DNA of 64,000 bases, taken from the NCBI GenBank assembly GCA_039105265.1, contig JAPFFF010000004.1, forward strand, positions 6,491,501 to 6,555,500, read 5' to 3'. Source of the stretch: Tritrichomonas musculus. Taxonomy: Eukaryota; Parabasalia; Tritrichomonadida; Tritrichomonadidae. The notes under the pieces are model-generated. The model did no database searches. It worked only from the letters and a program-made list of their open reading frames with translations, and had not been told where the DNA came from. The translations under genes and the position numbers were made by a program. Positions 30,742 to 41,141 of this stretch are shown here, piece by piece (position 1 is the first letter of the stretch; every line of letters starts with the position of its first letter).

Positions 30742-30936
30742 GGCAATAAAAAGATGAAAATAAAACAAACAAAAAACAAACAAAATTGATTATTTAATAT
30801 TATTATTACGATTTTTTAATTTTTTTATTTTGATAAAGCTTATTTAAAATATTCTGAGTCTTCTCAGAAATTTGTTAAATTTTTTTTTTTATAAATATAT
30901 ATAACTTTTTGAAAGAATTATGGTCTTTTTATATTT

Positions 30937-31014
30937 ATGGAAGAAGACCAAAATCTTTATTATTCAGCGAAATATCTATCTCATACGCAAAGACCTAATT
31001 CTTTAAAAGATAAA
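30937..31014 (+). pseudogene. Duplicated first 26 codons of the transposase gene
   Basis: ATGGAAGAAGACCAAAATC and the following bases are identical to the start of the transposase at 31703, up to LKDK. Then the sequence jumps back to the sub-terminal repeat (GTTCTAAAATTTTC). So block 29409-31014 is tandemly repeated as 31015-31780; the two differ in length by 840 bp, exactly seven 120-bp units. Confidence 0.9.
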
Positions 31015-31112
31015 GTTCTAAAATTTTCTTGTAAAGTTTTGAAAAAGTTCACTAAGATAAAACCATGAAAAAGCGCCATTTTTATAGAACTAAACCAATC
31101 AAAGAAACCGAG

Positions 31113-31508
31113 ATGACGACATTGCCGCCCATAGCATGATCACGATCAGTAATGCTTAGCAGCTAGCTGGTTGTAACTGCGGCGAGTCGTCATCCGGACA
31201 AAGATATCACGATTTCATCCGGAAGATCTGGAATGACGACATTGCCGCCCATAGCAAGACCACGATCAGCAATGCTTAGCAGCTAGCTGGTTGTAACTGC
31301 GGCGAGTCGTCATCCGGACAAAGATATCGCGATTTCATCCGGAAGATCTGGAATGACGACATTGCCGCCCATAGCAAGACCACGATCAGCAATGCTTAGC
31401 AGCTGGCTGGTTGTAACTGCGGCGAGTCGTCATCCGGACAAAGATATCGCGATTTCATCCGGAAGATCTGGAATTGACGACATTGCCGCCCATAGGACGA
31501 CCACGGTG
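31113..31508 (+). repeat. Left inner array of 120-bp units (3 copies)
   Basis: Units start at 31113, 31233 and 31353, with a partial unit at 31472. Same unit as in the outer array. Confidence 0.95.
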
Positions 31509-31702
31509 GCAATAAAAAGATGAAAATAAAACAAACAAAAAACAAACAAAATTGATTATTTAATATTATTATTACGATTTTTTAATTTTTTTATTTTGAT
31601 AAAGCTTATTTAAAATATTCTGAGTCTTCTCAGAAATTTGTTAAATTTTTTTTTTTATAAATATATATAACTTTTTGAAAGAATTATGGTCTTTTTATAT
31701 TT

Positions 31703-34045
31703 ATGGAAGAAGACCAAAATCTTTATTATTCAGCGAAATATCTATCTCATACGCAAAGACCTAATTCTTTAAAAGATAAAGGATTAAGAACATTCATTGA
31801 AATTGTTCCTTTGCATTCTCAGAATTTCAATATCATTTCGCTAATCCTTTTCCTCGATAGCTTAACCAAAGAATTTATATGCAACAACAAAAGAGTTTAT
31901 AATGACATTTTTTCGTTTAGTTGCTGTAATAAATCAAAGATAAATACTGAAATTCAAATATTTAGCATAACTGTCAAAAACGATTTGGAAACCATTAAAG
32001 TTCTCGCTAGAGATCAACTCCTTGAAAACCAAACTATGAAAGTTGTTACTATTGATTTTGAAGAATGTATCATGACGTCGCCATATACTTTGAAAAATAA
32101 AGAGTGTCCTTTTTTGACTCAAGATTTTTGGAATAAACAATGTAAACATAAAAATACAATGCTTTATACTTTTTGTAATTACGTAGCTCGAAAAAATTCT
32201 AATTTTCCAATATTTATAAAATTTGCTTTTCAAAACTTTTTAGATAAAAGAACCTTGCGTAGAAGAGCCGTTAGTTTTCAAGGTTATGATGATTTTTATA
32301 AAATTTTATTGCATTTACCTGGTTTTGTTTATATTGAGATAAGTACTCAAAAAGTTCAGGACGATGGATTTGCATTTAAATTTAATAATGATTTTGCTTT
32401 TATTAAAAATATAATATGGATTATGCCTTGGGCTTTAGAAGTTATAAATTATATGCATTATTTGCAAATTGATGCTTCTTTTTATGCGCTTAAGCCTTAC
32501 AAATTTTGTATATACCATTCAATTTATTTCAATTCAAGTTTTCCTTTCGCATTATCAATTGGCCCTAAAGAGAACCGTTTTTTATATAATTTATTATTTG
32601 ATGGATTAAATAAGTTTTGTTTAAATAAAAATGTTTTTGAAAATAAAGTTGTTTTATCAGATTTAGGTTCTCCTATCAAAAAGTTCTGTAAATTACATTC
32701 AAATATTCAATATTTTTGTCATCGTCATATTATACAAATATTTGGACCTAAATCATCATTAGGCATATGGGTTGCAAGGTTATTGAGATGCAAAACATAT
32801 TTAATATATAAACAAGAAAAAGAATTTATTTTAGTTGAAATGGACGAATATAAAAAAGATCCAAATTCACCTTTATTTGACGATACCGATCAAGATAATG
32901 AAAAAAAACAAAAATTAAAAGATTTTGAAATTATGTTAAAAGATATAGATGAAGTGGAAAGAATGCCAAATAAAGAAGAAATTAAAAAAAGTGATTATTA
33001 TATTGCTAATTGGGCAATATGGATTCGTTCTGACCACCATGTAGCTCGTTGTTCAAATCATTCGGAAGGTTTCCACGGAAATATCAATCAAAAATTGCCA
33101 GATTCCGGAACTCATTCATTTAAAACTGGTTTCACAACAATTGTAAATTATTTATTAAATTATATAAATAATTACTCAGATATTTGTGGAAATTCTTTTC
33201 AAAACAAACATCAAAAAATGATTCAAAAAGTTATACAAATTCTTAGCAAGAGACCAGATAATTATTTAAAATGTTCAAAAGAAAATTGTGATTGTGGTGA
33301 AGATGATTTTGTTGAATCAATTTATGGAGTGAAACTTCCTTGCATACATACAATATTAAATAATTTTTGCAAATCAGAAATATTTAATATTGTTAAAAAT
33401 AGCAATGAAATTGATATTCAATATTTATTTGTTCAATCTCTCAAAAAGTTCCCCAATTATAAATTTGAAAAAAATCTTTTTAAATCAAATAGAAAAAATA
33501 TAGATAGAATAATATCAATATACGAAGTTGAAAAGAATAGAAAGTTTGATAAGGAATCATTGAATATATTAGGCTCTTTTATTAATGAGTTTCTTAATTG
33601 TTTTACATATGTTTTACCAAAATTCCCAAATATTAATCCAAATGATGCCAAATATTCTGGAAATCATTTTGATTTTCGAGCACTTGATGAAAAATTGGTT
33701 TTCAGAAAAAAGAAAGAAGAAAGTAACACAAGTCAAAAGAAAGAAAAATTAAAACTTGAAAATTTATACGACGAAGATGACAATTTTGATTCAATGATAA
33801 AAGACTGTAATGCTGACATCGAATTAATTAAGAAAAAATACTATGAAACGAAGGCTGAAATTAAAGGAATGTATCCTCAATTATCATATCATGATATCGA
33901 AAAAATATGTTTTTCTAATTTTGTCCGCTATGTTTTTGAAACTAGATGCGATAATTCAGGTGTCATATATTTTTTATCTAAATTCAAAATAGCAAGTTGG
34001 AAAAATGCAGATTTAGCTGCAGGTGGTAACAGATTTTTCTCTTAA
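31703..34045 (+). CDS. MULE transposase (780 aa)
   Basis: DDE-type transposase that cuts and joins the element's ends. The catalytic core is visible: QIDASFYAL with Asp at about residue 257; VVLSDLGSPI with Asp at about 320; then CHRHIIQIF (C339-x-x-H), the MULE C/H motif; and CSNHSEGFHGNIN with Glu at about 455. C-terminally CxxCxC and LPCIHTI (about 527-553) resemble a SWIM zinc finger. Residues about 20-200 should be the DNA-binding part. The frame is intact. The start ATG at 31703 is followed by 26 codons that are also present at 30937 and, inverted, near 34572-34650. The stop at 34043-34045 lies where the right inverted repeat begins. The promoter must lie in the inner repeat block. Confidence 0.92.
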   Translation: MEEDQNLYYSAKYLSHTQRPNSLKDKGLRTFIEIVPLHSQNFNIISLILFLDSLTKEFICNNKRVYNDIFSFSCCNKSKINTEIQIFSITVKNDLETIKVLARDQLLENQTMKVVTIDFEECIMTSPYTLKNKECPFLTQDFWNKQCKHKNTMLYTFCNYVARKNSNFPIFIKFAFQNFLDKRTLRRRAVSFQGYDDFYKILLHLPGFVYIEISTQKVQDDGFAFKFNNDFAFIKNIIWIMPWALEVINYMHYLQIDASFYALKPYKFCIYHSIYFNSSFPFALSIGPKENRFLYNLLFDGLNKFCLNKNVFENKVVLSDLGSPIKKFCKLHSNIQYFCHRHIIQIFGPKSSLGIWVARLLRCKTYLIYKQEKEFILVEMDEYKKDPNSPLFDDTDQDNEKKQKLKDFEIMLKDIDEVERMPNKEEIKKSDYYIANWAIWIRSDHHVARCSNHSEGFHGNINQKLPDSGTHSFKTGFTTIVNYLLNYINNYSDICGNSFQNKHQKMIQKVIQILSKRPDNYLKCSKENCDCGEDDFVESIYGVKLPCIHTILNNFCKSEIFNIVKNSNEIDIQYLFVQSLKKFPNYKFEKNLFKSNRKNIDRIISIYEVEKNRKFDKESLNILGSFINEFLNCFTYVLPKFPNINPNDAKYSGNHFDFRALDEKLVFRKKKEESNTSQKKEKLKLENLYDEDDNFDSMIKDCNADIELIKKKYYETKAEIKGMYPQLSYHDIEKICFSNFVRYVFETRCDNSGVIYFLSKFKIASWKNADLAAGGNRFFS

Positions 34046-35554
34046 CAAATTTCTGAGAAGACTCAGAATATTTTAAATAAGCTTTATCAAAAAAAAAAAA
34101 AAAAAAAAAAAAATAAAAATAAAAAATAAAAAATCACAATAATATTAAATAATCAATTTTGTTTGTTTTTTGTTTGTTTTATTTTCATCTTTTTATTGCC
34201 ACCGTGGTCGTCCTATGGGCGGCAATATCGTCAATTCCAGATCTTCCGGATGAAATCGCGATATCTTTGTCCGGATGACGACTCGCCGCAGTTACAACCA
34301 GCCAGCTGCTAAGCATTGCTGATCGTGGTCTTGCTATGGGCGGCAATGTCGTCATTCCAGATCTTCCGGATGAAATCGCAATATCTTTGTCCGGATGACG
34401 ACTCGCCGCAGTTACAACCAGCTAGCTGCTAAGCATTACTGATCGTGATCATGCTATGGGCGGCAATGTCGTCATCTCGGTTTCTTTGATTGGTTTAGTT
34501 CTATAAAAATGGCGCTTTTTCATGGTTTTATCTTAGTGAACTTTTTCAAAACTTTACAAGAAAATTTTAGAACTTTATCTTTTAAAGAATTAGGTCTTTG
34601 CGTATGAGATAGATATTTCGCTGAATAATAAAGATTTTGGTCTTCTTCCATAAATATAAAAAGACCATAATTCTTTCAAAAAGTTATATATATTTATAAA
34701 AAAAAAAATTTAACAAATTTCTGAGAAGACTCAGAATATTTTAAATAAGCTTTATCAAAATAAAAAAATTAAAAAATCGTAATAATAATATTAAATAATC
34801 AATTTTGTTTGTTTTTTGTTTGTTTTATTTTCATCTTTTTATTGCCACCGTGGTCTTGCTATGGGCGGCAATGTCGTCATTCCAGATCTTCCGGATGAAA
34901 TCGCGATATCTTTGTCCGGATGACGACTCGCCGCAGTTACAACCAGCTAGCTGCTAAGCATTGCTGATCGTGGTCTTGCTATGGGCGGCAATGTCGTCAT
35001 TCCAGATCTTCCGGATGAAATCGCGATATCTTTGTCCGGATGACGACTCGCCGCAGTTACAACCAGCCAGCTGCTAAGCATTACTGATCGTGGTCTTGCT
35101 ATGGGCGGCAATGTCGTCATTCCAGATCTTCCGGATGAAATCGCGATATCTTTGTCCGGATGACGACTCGCCGCAGTTACAACCAGCTAGCTGCTAAGCA
35201 TTGCTGATCGTGGTCTTGCTATGGGCGGCAATGTCGTCATTCCAGATCTTCCGGATGAAATCGCGATATCTTTGTCCGGATGACGACTCGCCGCAGTTAC
35301 AACCAGCTAGCTGCTAAGCATTACTGATCGTGATCATGCTATGGGCGGCAATGTCGTCATCTCGGTTTCTTTGATTGGTTTAGTTCTATAAAAATGGCGC
35401 TTTTTCATGGTTTTATCTTAGTGAACTTTTTCAAAACTTTACAAGAAAATTTTAGAACTTTTTGTATGCCTTCTCAATTAACTCAAAAAGTCAGAATAAC
35501 GAATTTTCCTCAGAAAAAAATGGTGTAACTTTTTCTATAGTTTGTCACTTCGCC
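34043..35554 (-). repeat. Right terminal inverted repeat of the MULE, with two 120-bp arrays
   Basis: Inverted copy of the left repeat, starting at the stop codon (TTAACAAATTTCTGAGAAG). Arrays: 34198-34475 (2 units) and 34842-35360 (4 units). Between them, about 34572-34650 is an inverted copy of the first 26 codons of the transposase. A poly-A run (about 34090-34112) is absent from the other copies. Confidence 0.92.
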
Positions 35555-35563
35555 TTTTTATAT
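35555..35563 (+). repeat. Right 9-bp target-site duplication of the MULE
   Basis: TTTTTATAT, identical to 29304-29312. Confidence 0.9.
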
Positions 35564-36200
35564 AAAATTATTTTTATTTTTATTTTTTTTTTTTTTTTGA
35601 AATAACATCCGCCTACATATCAAATATATGTAGACATAATTCATTTTAGATACCAATTTGAAAATTCTTAAAAATTTTAAGTTTTTTATTAAGAAATATG
35701 ATCGTGTTAAATTCTATTGTATTGAAAAATTGAATAATCTTTGAATTTTTCAATTTTGCAATTCCCCGAATTCAAAATTGATTAATGTATCAATTATCAG
35801 AATTTACTCACCTTTTAAAACTTAATTATGCTTATGAATTATTAAAAAAGTATTTTTTTTGAATTTTATCTTATTTAAATAAATATATGACAAAATCTAT
35901 TTTTTTGAAAAATTGAATTATTTTTCAATTTTTCAATTCCGCAATTCCCCTAATTCAATTTTGATAGAGGTTCATATTATCAAAAAAGAAAAAACTTTAT
36001 CATTTCAAAATTTATGTGTTTGACAAAGTTTTTTACCCATTTAAATATTATTATAAAACCTCATAATATATACAATAAATTTTGAATAGAGGAAAAACCT
36101 TAACAAAAAGTTTCATTCATCCTTATGGGATATTCATATTGAAATTTTAAATTCAATTTTATGGATAAAAAAAAAACAATTCACTTTTTATTTGTTTCAT
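35564..36200. other. Intergenic region with a degenerate ~180-bp repeat
   Basis: About 60 bp (TTGAAAAATTGAAT...CAATTCCCC-AATTCAA) recurs at 35721-35785 and 35903-35965, 181 bp apart. No gene seen. TTCACTTTTTATTTG at 36180-36194 is the likely initiator of the next gene. Confidence 0.55.
36181..36185 (+). promoter_or_regulatory. Initiator-like motif (TCACT) before the glucosidase
   Basis: TCACT matches the trichomonad initiator TCA-Y-T/A and lies 16 bp before the ATG, which is the usual spacing. Similar boxes precede 12600 (minus), 12835 and 28060. Confidence 0.5.
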
Positions 36201-37871
36201 ATGAAACCATACTGGTGGAAAGAAGCCGTCATATACCAAATATATCCCAGATCCTTTATGGACTCCAATGGAGATGGAATTGGTGATTTACAAGGCATTA
36301 TCTCCAAACTTGACTATCTTAAAGAACTCGGAGTTGACTGTGTATGGATGAGCCCCTGCTTTAAATCCCCAAATGTTGACATGGGATATGATATCTCCGA
36401 TTACAAGGACATCATGGAAGATTTCGGAAACATGGCTGACTGCGACAAATTAATCGAAGAAATGCACAAGAGAGGAATCAAGCTTCTCATGGATCTTGTT
36501 CCTAATCACACATCAACAGAACATCCGTGGTTCAAAGAGTCAGCATCATCACGTGATAATCCAAAACGTGACTGGTACTTCTGGCGCGATGCAAAACCAG
36601 ATGGAAGCTTACCAAACAACTGGAACAGCTTCTTCAGTGGACCAGCATGGCAATGGGATGAAAAGTCGCAACAATATTATCTCCATCTTTTCTGCAAAGA
36701 ACAGGCAGACATCAACTGGGACAATCCACAAGTCAGGCATGAAATTTACGAAACTTGCAAGTTCTGGCTTGACAAAGGAGTCGATGGATTCAGAATGGAC
36801 TGCATTGCAATGATTTCAAAGGCACCAGGACTTCCAGATGGAAAGCCAGATCCATTCCTTATCGGCCATGAATGGTACACACACGGGCCAAACATTCACA
36901 AGTATCTCCAAGAATTCAACCGTGAAGTTCTCAGCAAATATGACATCGCAACAGTCGGAGAATGCCAACAACTCACATCCGACATTGCTGCTGATTATTC
37001 AGCCGATGATCGCCACGAATTAAACATGGTTTTCCAATTCGAAATCCACGAACAACTCGACAACAACATGGGCGATAAATGGACAAAGAGAGACTGGAAA
37101 CTCTCCGAATACAAGAGACTCCAAACAAAGTGGCAAAAGGCTCTCTATGGCAAGTGCTGGAATCCAGTTTACTTGATGAATCACGACCAACCACGTCCTG
37201 TTTCACGTTGGACAAACGACTCACCACAATGGCGCGTTAAGGCTGCACAGATGCTTGGAACAATGAACCACACATTGTTCGGAACACCATTTGTTTACCA
37301 AGGCGAAGAACTCGGAATGACAAACGTTGCATTCCCATCAGTTGAAGATTATCGTGATGTCGAAATCCACAACTACTGGAAGCACAATGTTGTCACTGGC
37401 AAGAGATCCGCTGATGAAGCAATGGAAAGGATTCACTCGATGGCCCGTGATAATGCAAGAACACCAATGCAATGGAACAAATCTGACAATGCCGGATTTA
37501 CAACAGGAAAGCCATGGATCGGAGTCAATCCAAATTACAAGGAAATCAACGCTGAAGATGAAATGAAGGATCCAAACTCAGTCTTCAATTACTACAAGAA
37601 GTTGATCCATCTTCGTAAGACCAACAAGATCATGGCTTATGGTGAATATGAAGAATACTACCCAGAAGATGAACATCTCTTCGTTTACACAAGAAAATGG
37701 GAAGGAAAGATGCTCTTCGTAGCTCTTAACTGGACAACTGAAGTTCAACAATTAAAGATCCCAGATGGAGTTGATCTTTCTGGTGCCAAATTATTCATCT
37801 CAAACTATGAGAACACTGACAAGGTTCCAACACAACTTCGTGGTTACGAAGCTATAGTTTACATCAAATAA
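36201..37871 (+). CDS. GH13 alpha-glucosidase / oligo-1,6-glucosidase-like (557 aa)
   Basis: Hydrolyses alpha-1,4 and/or alpha-1,6 links at the non-reducing end of malto- or isomalto-oligosaccharides. All four GH13 signature regions are present: DLVPNH (Asp98, His103); GFRMD with the nucleophile Asp200; VGECQ with the acid/base Glu254; and NHDQPR with Asp329. These match the positions known for Bacillus oligo-1,6-glucosidase (199, 255, 329). DSNGDGIGDL near residue 21 is the calcium loop. Length is normal. No signal peptide is present, so it is probably cytosolic. I chose ATG at 36201; an in-frame TTG three codons earlier is less likely. The G+C content and codon choice (many C-ending codons) differ from the neighbours, as in highly expressed trichomonad genes; the family in trichomonads looks bacterial in origin. 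Confidence 0.93.
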   Translation: MKPYWWKEAVIYQIYPRSFMDSNGDGIGDLQGIISKLDYLKELGVDCVWMSPCFKSPNVDMGYDISDYKDIMEDFGNMADCDKLIEEMHKRGIKLLMDLVPNHTSTEHPWFKESASSRDNPKRDWYFWRDAKPDGSLPNNWNSFFSGPAWQWDEKSQQYYLHLFCKEQADINWDNPQVRHEIYETCKFWLDKGVDGFRMDCIAMISKAPGLPDGKPDPFLIGHEWYTHGPNIHKYLQEFNREVLSKYDIATVGECQQLTSDIAADYSADDRHELNMVFQFEIHEQLDNNMGDKWTKRDWKLSEYKRLQTKWQKALYGKCWNPVYLMNHDQPRPVSRWTNDSPQWRVKAAQMLGTMNHTLFGTPFVYQGEELGMTNVAFPSVEDYRDVEIHNYWKHNVVTGKRSADEAMERIHSMARDNARTPMQWNKSDNAGFTTGKPWIGVNPNYKEINAEDEMKDPNSVFNYYKKLIHLRKTNKIMAYGEYEEYYPEDEHLFVYTRKWEGKMLFVALNWTTEVQQLKIPDGVDLSGAKLFISNYENTDKVPTQLRGYEAIVYIK

Positions 37872-38281
37872 GTTCTTAATATTTTTTTCAATAAAAAAAG
37901 TAAATCTTGATTTTTTTTTAATATTTTAATTATGTTTATTGAAATTTTTTTAAATTCTATTGAATTATTGAATTTTCTCAAGTACTGTCATTTTTCAAAT
38001 TATTTTACATCTATTACATTAAATCCAAATTATTATTATTATCAGAATTATGTTATTATCTTTTAAATGATATCATCGTTTAATTGGTTAAAAAAAATTG
38101 TGAATAATTGAAAAGGTTTGTTTGGCATATTTTTGATAGAATCTATTTTTATTTCCTTCTAAAAATATTGTGATTTAAACTTTGAATTAGTATCAGATTA
38201 GTTAAATGTGTCATACTGTCGATTAGTAAATTATAATTTAATCAATATTATCATATTTTTCAATTCCTAAAAAAAAATGTA
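37872..38281. other. Intergenic region
   Basis: AT-rich, no gene seen. Confidence 0.7.
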
Positions 38282-38372
38282 TCGAGGCAAGGATTTGAAC
38301 CTTGATTAAGTAAACAATTAGACTTCAATTGAAGACATAAAGATACCTGCCCTACCATTAGACGACCTCGAC
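38282..38372 (-). tRNA. tRNA-like gene with an apparent intron; anticodon unresolved
   Basis: On the minus strand the acceptor strands GTCGAGG or TCGAGGT pair with CCTCGAT or GCCTCGA. A D-arm follows (GTCT-AATGGTA-GGGC), and a perfect T-arm (CAAGG-TTCAAAT-CCTTG) sits at the 3' side. The A- and B-box sequences are therefore good. A run of nine T follows within 12 bp, as a Pol III terminator. The stretch between D- and T-arms is 44 bases, about 20 too long, and contains the palindrome TCTTCAATTGAAG, which suggests an intron in the anticodon loop. I could not fold a five-pair anticodon stem; CTTTATG could supply UAU (Ile), but this is weak. A pseudogene is the alternative. Confidence 0.65.
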
Positions 38373-38413
38373 CTTCTCCTAAATGTTCAATTATCATTTA
38401 ATGTATTTTTTAG

Positions 38414-39190
38414 AAAAAGTTGTATAAAGAAATCTATTTATCAAGTAAAAAGTCAAGTTGTATAAAGAAATCTATTTATGAAACCAATTATTTATTGAGT
38501 ATACAACAAAATGTATCGTTAATTGAATATGCAGCTTTTTTCGGATCAGTTCAAATTTTTAAATATTTGGTTTTAAACAAAGTAAAGATACATGGACAAA
38601 ATGCTGAAATAATTCATTTAATTGAAGAGAACAATGTTGATTTCGATAAATTAAATAATCTTGAATTATACAAGACAGTTCACCAAGCAATTAATACTCA
38701 TAATAATGAAATTGATCAAAGCAATTCAAGTTTATATAACTTGATTATTTATTCAATTTTTTCATCATATAACTTGTCATTGCTGCCAGATGATGTTGAT
38801 ATTAGTAAAATTTTTTTCAGTCGTTGTGCTTTCGATTATAAAGATCTCGTTCTTCCTTTATTAGAGAAAGATTAAAGTTTGATTGAGTCACGAATTGAAA
38901 TAAGATATGTATTTGGAAAAGAGACACCATTATATTCTGCCCTACGCAACAATAAAAATGAAATTGTTCAAATTTTGTTATCTCAATCATACACTGCAAT
39001 TCCAAATAGATTATTTACGAACTTTATCAAATTGACCAGAATAAATTTGCCTTCATCAATAAGATCAATTGGCGATTATTCATTTGAAGGATGCTTTTTT
39101 CTTCTGTATGTATCGATTCCATCGTCTGTTTTATCAATTGGCAAGTATGCTTTTAGAAGATGCAGATTATACAATGTTGAATCAGGATAA
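38414..39190 (+). pseudogene. Broken DUF3447/ankyrin plus BspA-like LRR gene
   Basis: In one frame the sequence holds a DUF3447 piece (LIEYAAFFGSVQIFKYLVLN...AEIIHLIEENNVDFDK), then an in-frame TAA at 38873-38875. An ankyrin repeat follows (ETPLYSALRNNKNEIVQILL), and then a BspA-type leucine-rich repeat (INLPSSIRSIGDYSFEGCFF, IPSSVLSIGKYAF). The 5' part of the gene is missing: the frame is closed at 38411 and has no ATG. A 24-bp direct repeat (AGTTGTATAAAGAAATCTAT...) at 38418-38441 and 38456-38479 marks the truncated end. It is a typical trichomonad gene family member in decay. Confidence 0.7.
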
Positions 39191-40187
39191 ATATGCAATG
39201 TTCCATTTAATTCAAGGTTTCTTAGGGCTGAACTTGATTCTGGCGAAACGAAAACAGAATCACTAACTTTGAGTATTGGTTCATCTTCATCATCAGAAAT
39301 CAACAGTTTTGCTTCAGTACTCATTGATTATGTATGCTTGACTTCAAATGAAGACGTTCGTGACAATTTTATGTCTGAAAAAGAAACATCTTCAATTGTT
39401 GCAAAAATATTTAGGTAAAATGAGCCTTGCTGGTTGTTTGCTTCTTTAAAGATGAGACTTGTTTCATCATTGTTCTCTGGTTTATATTTGATTTCAATTG
39501 AGCCACATTCAATAAGGTCATTGAAGAAACTTAGATGATTTTCATTCTTTTCAAGTTTGACTCTTGGCGAATTGTTTGATTCTACACCAATGCTTGATTT
39601 AATGACATTTTCTTTGATCAATATGATGGAATTATTGACTACCGGAACGAAATAAAGAGGTGTTAGTGATTCATTACCATCTTTTTTCAGAAATAGGAAT
39701 CTGTTGATTGCTGAATCAATCACACTAAAGTTTCCTTTCTCTTTAAATGCACATCCTTCTTGTGTAATTTAAATTCAGATGAAGATGATACCTGCTCATC
39801 AGTTTCATTTGTTTCTGGAGGATTTTATACATCATCAATCATATAATTAACACTTACACTAATATCTTTCAATTTGTACAAATTGAGTTCAAAATCATCA
39901 TTTGAATTTTCTTCAGGGCATTCAAAATCAATTGTTACAGAACCTGTTTTCTTTGTTATGGTCAAGTTAACTGGATCAATTGAATTATCAGTTCGATTGA
40001 TTTTAACATTTGTGTTTTGACTTTTATCATCAAGAATTTGCAAATAAATGTTTGAAAAATCAGGATTTTGAATTGCATTGTCTTCATTATTATCAAAGAT
40101 CACAGAATCATCTTTGTATTGAATATTGGCTGGAATCTGAGTGCAAGTCTTCTCAATTTTTCTGATATATACATTCAAATATATCAA
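39191..40187 (-). pseudogene. Decayed beta-repeat protein on the minus strand, family not named
   Basis: Three minus-strand frames carry protein-like sequence. 40187-39825 has IYLQILDDKSQNTNVKINRT...GSVTIDFECPEENSNDDFEL; 39723-39328 has LSFFNDLIECGSIEIKYKPE...GSFYLNIFATIEDVSFSDIKL; and, after an in-frame stop at 39328-39330, there is STEAKLLISDDEDEPILKVS. The first two resemble each other (I-E/D-x-D/K-x-x-x-E/P-x-N-x-E/D...F-x-L-N-I/L), suggesting a repeated beta-domain. One frame change and at least one stop break it. It lies inverted against the neighbours on both sides. Confidence 0.45.
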
Positions 40188-41141
40188 ATTAAAACTATTG
40201 AAGAAGAAATAAACAAAGAATCAATAAATATGAGAAATATATTCTTTGATGATATTTCACAAAAAATAAAATATCATGAAGAAGCTACAAGAAAAACACA
40301 AAATAAACAAGAATACGAAATATCACAAATTAAAGAAAAGCAATTGATAGATATTTCTCGACTTGAAGAACAGAAATCACCAAAAGAAATGACAGCAAAT
40401 GCATCAGAAAAATATCACCCATTTACAAGTGAAATTAATCCACCCAAGGATGGAATTCTTTGTCGCTTGAAGAAGAATGAGAAGAGTCCATTCAAACATT
40501 TATTTGTTGCATCACAATCATCAAATGACATCTACAACTTGATCGATCCAAACACGAATGATGACTCTCAAATATGCAATATTGGAGGTTTTATTGAAAT
40601 TGAATTACAAGAACCAGTTGATATCACCAGAATCAAAATATTTTCATCAAATAATATTTTTCCAATAAAATTTGATATTGAAATTAAAGATAAACTAATT
40701 CAAAATATTAAAGAAGCGAAAGAACTGAAAAGAAAAAAACAATCAATGACGATTGAAGTTGAATATAATCAAACTCGAAAAATTCGAATCATCAATCGAG
40801 GAAAGAACTGGGACACTGGTAATAATAACACTAATATCAAAAGCATTGAGCTTTTATCAAATGATGCCCAATATTTACGAGGGTTTTTTTCAACACTTGT
40901 TTATGAGAGTGAAGATCATGATCCACACAAATGTCCAGTAATCATGTCTGCATCAAATATTGACCTCAATACATTCCACTTAATTGACTCTCTAAATATT
41001 GTTTGCACATATTCAAAAGAACATTCATGGTTTCAAATAGAGTTCGCTGAAAGAAGAGCAGTTCTTTCTGGTTTCAGATTGAAAAAGTGTAATGAAGGAA
41101 AACTGAAAAGCTACAAAATAAAGATGTATTTAATTTATTAG
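40188..41141 (+). pseudogene. F5/8-type C (discoidin-like) domain gene fragment
   Basis: One frame reads a charged coiled coil (about 40230-40390) and then two galactose-binding-like halves. The first is HPFTSEINPPKDGILCRLKK...FVASQSSNDIYNLIDPN...FIEIELQEPVDITRIKIFSS. The second is CPVIMSASNIDLNTFHLIDS...HSWFQIEFAERRAVLSGFRL. These are the usual motifs of trichomonad F5/8-type proteins. The first ATG is at 40230, but the homologous sequence has no clear gene start and ends early, so it is probably a truncated copy. The 5' limit against the inverted fragment at 39191-40187 is uncertain. Confidence 0.5.

Larger units (their letters stand above)
29313..35554. mobile_element. Complete-looking Mutator-like transposon (MULE), 6.24 kb, with minisatellite terminal inverted repeats
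   Basis: It is bounded by a perfect 9-bp duplication (TTTTTATAT). The ends GGCGGAATGACAAACTATAG and GGCGAAGTGACAAACTATAG read inwards. The long inverted repeats run about 2.3 kb on the left (29313 to about 31648) and 1.5 kb on the right (about 34043-35554). Each contains two arrays of a GC-rich 120-bp unit (10 and 3 units left, 2 and 4 right). One intact transposase frame (31703-34045) lies between. The intact gene, the perfect duplication and the near-identical repeats indicate a recent insertion that may still be active. Confidence 0.92.

Noticed and set aside
29507-35360. The regular 120-bp repeats as a CRISPR array or centromere satellite
   Set aside because: The units are contiguous without variable spacers, occur in inverted orientation at both ends of a transposase gene and lie within a 9-bp target duplication, so they belong to the transposon.
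36496-37566. Several frames inside the glucosidase gene on both strands
   Set aside because: Shadows of the GH13 coding sequence, whose catalytic motifs are all in the main frame.
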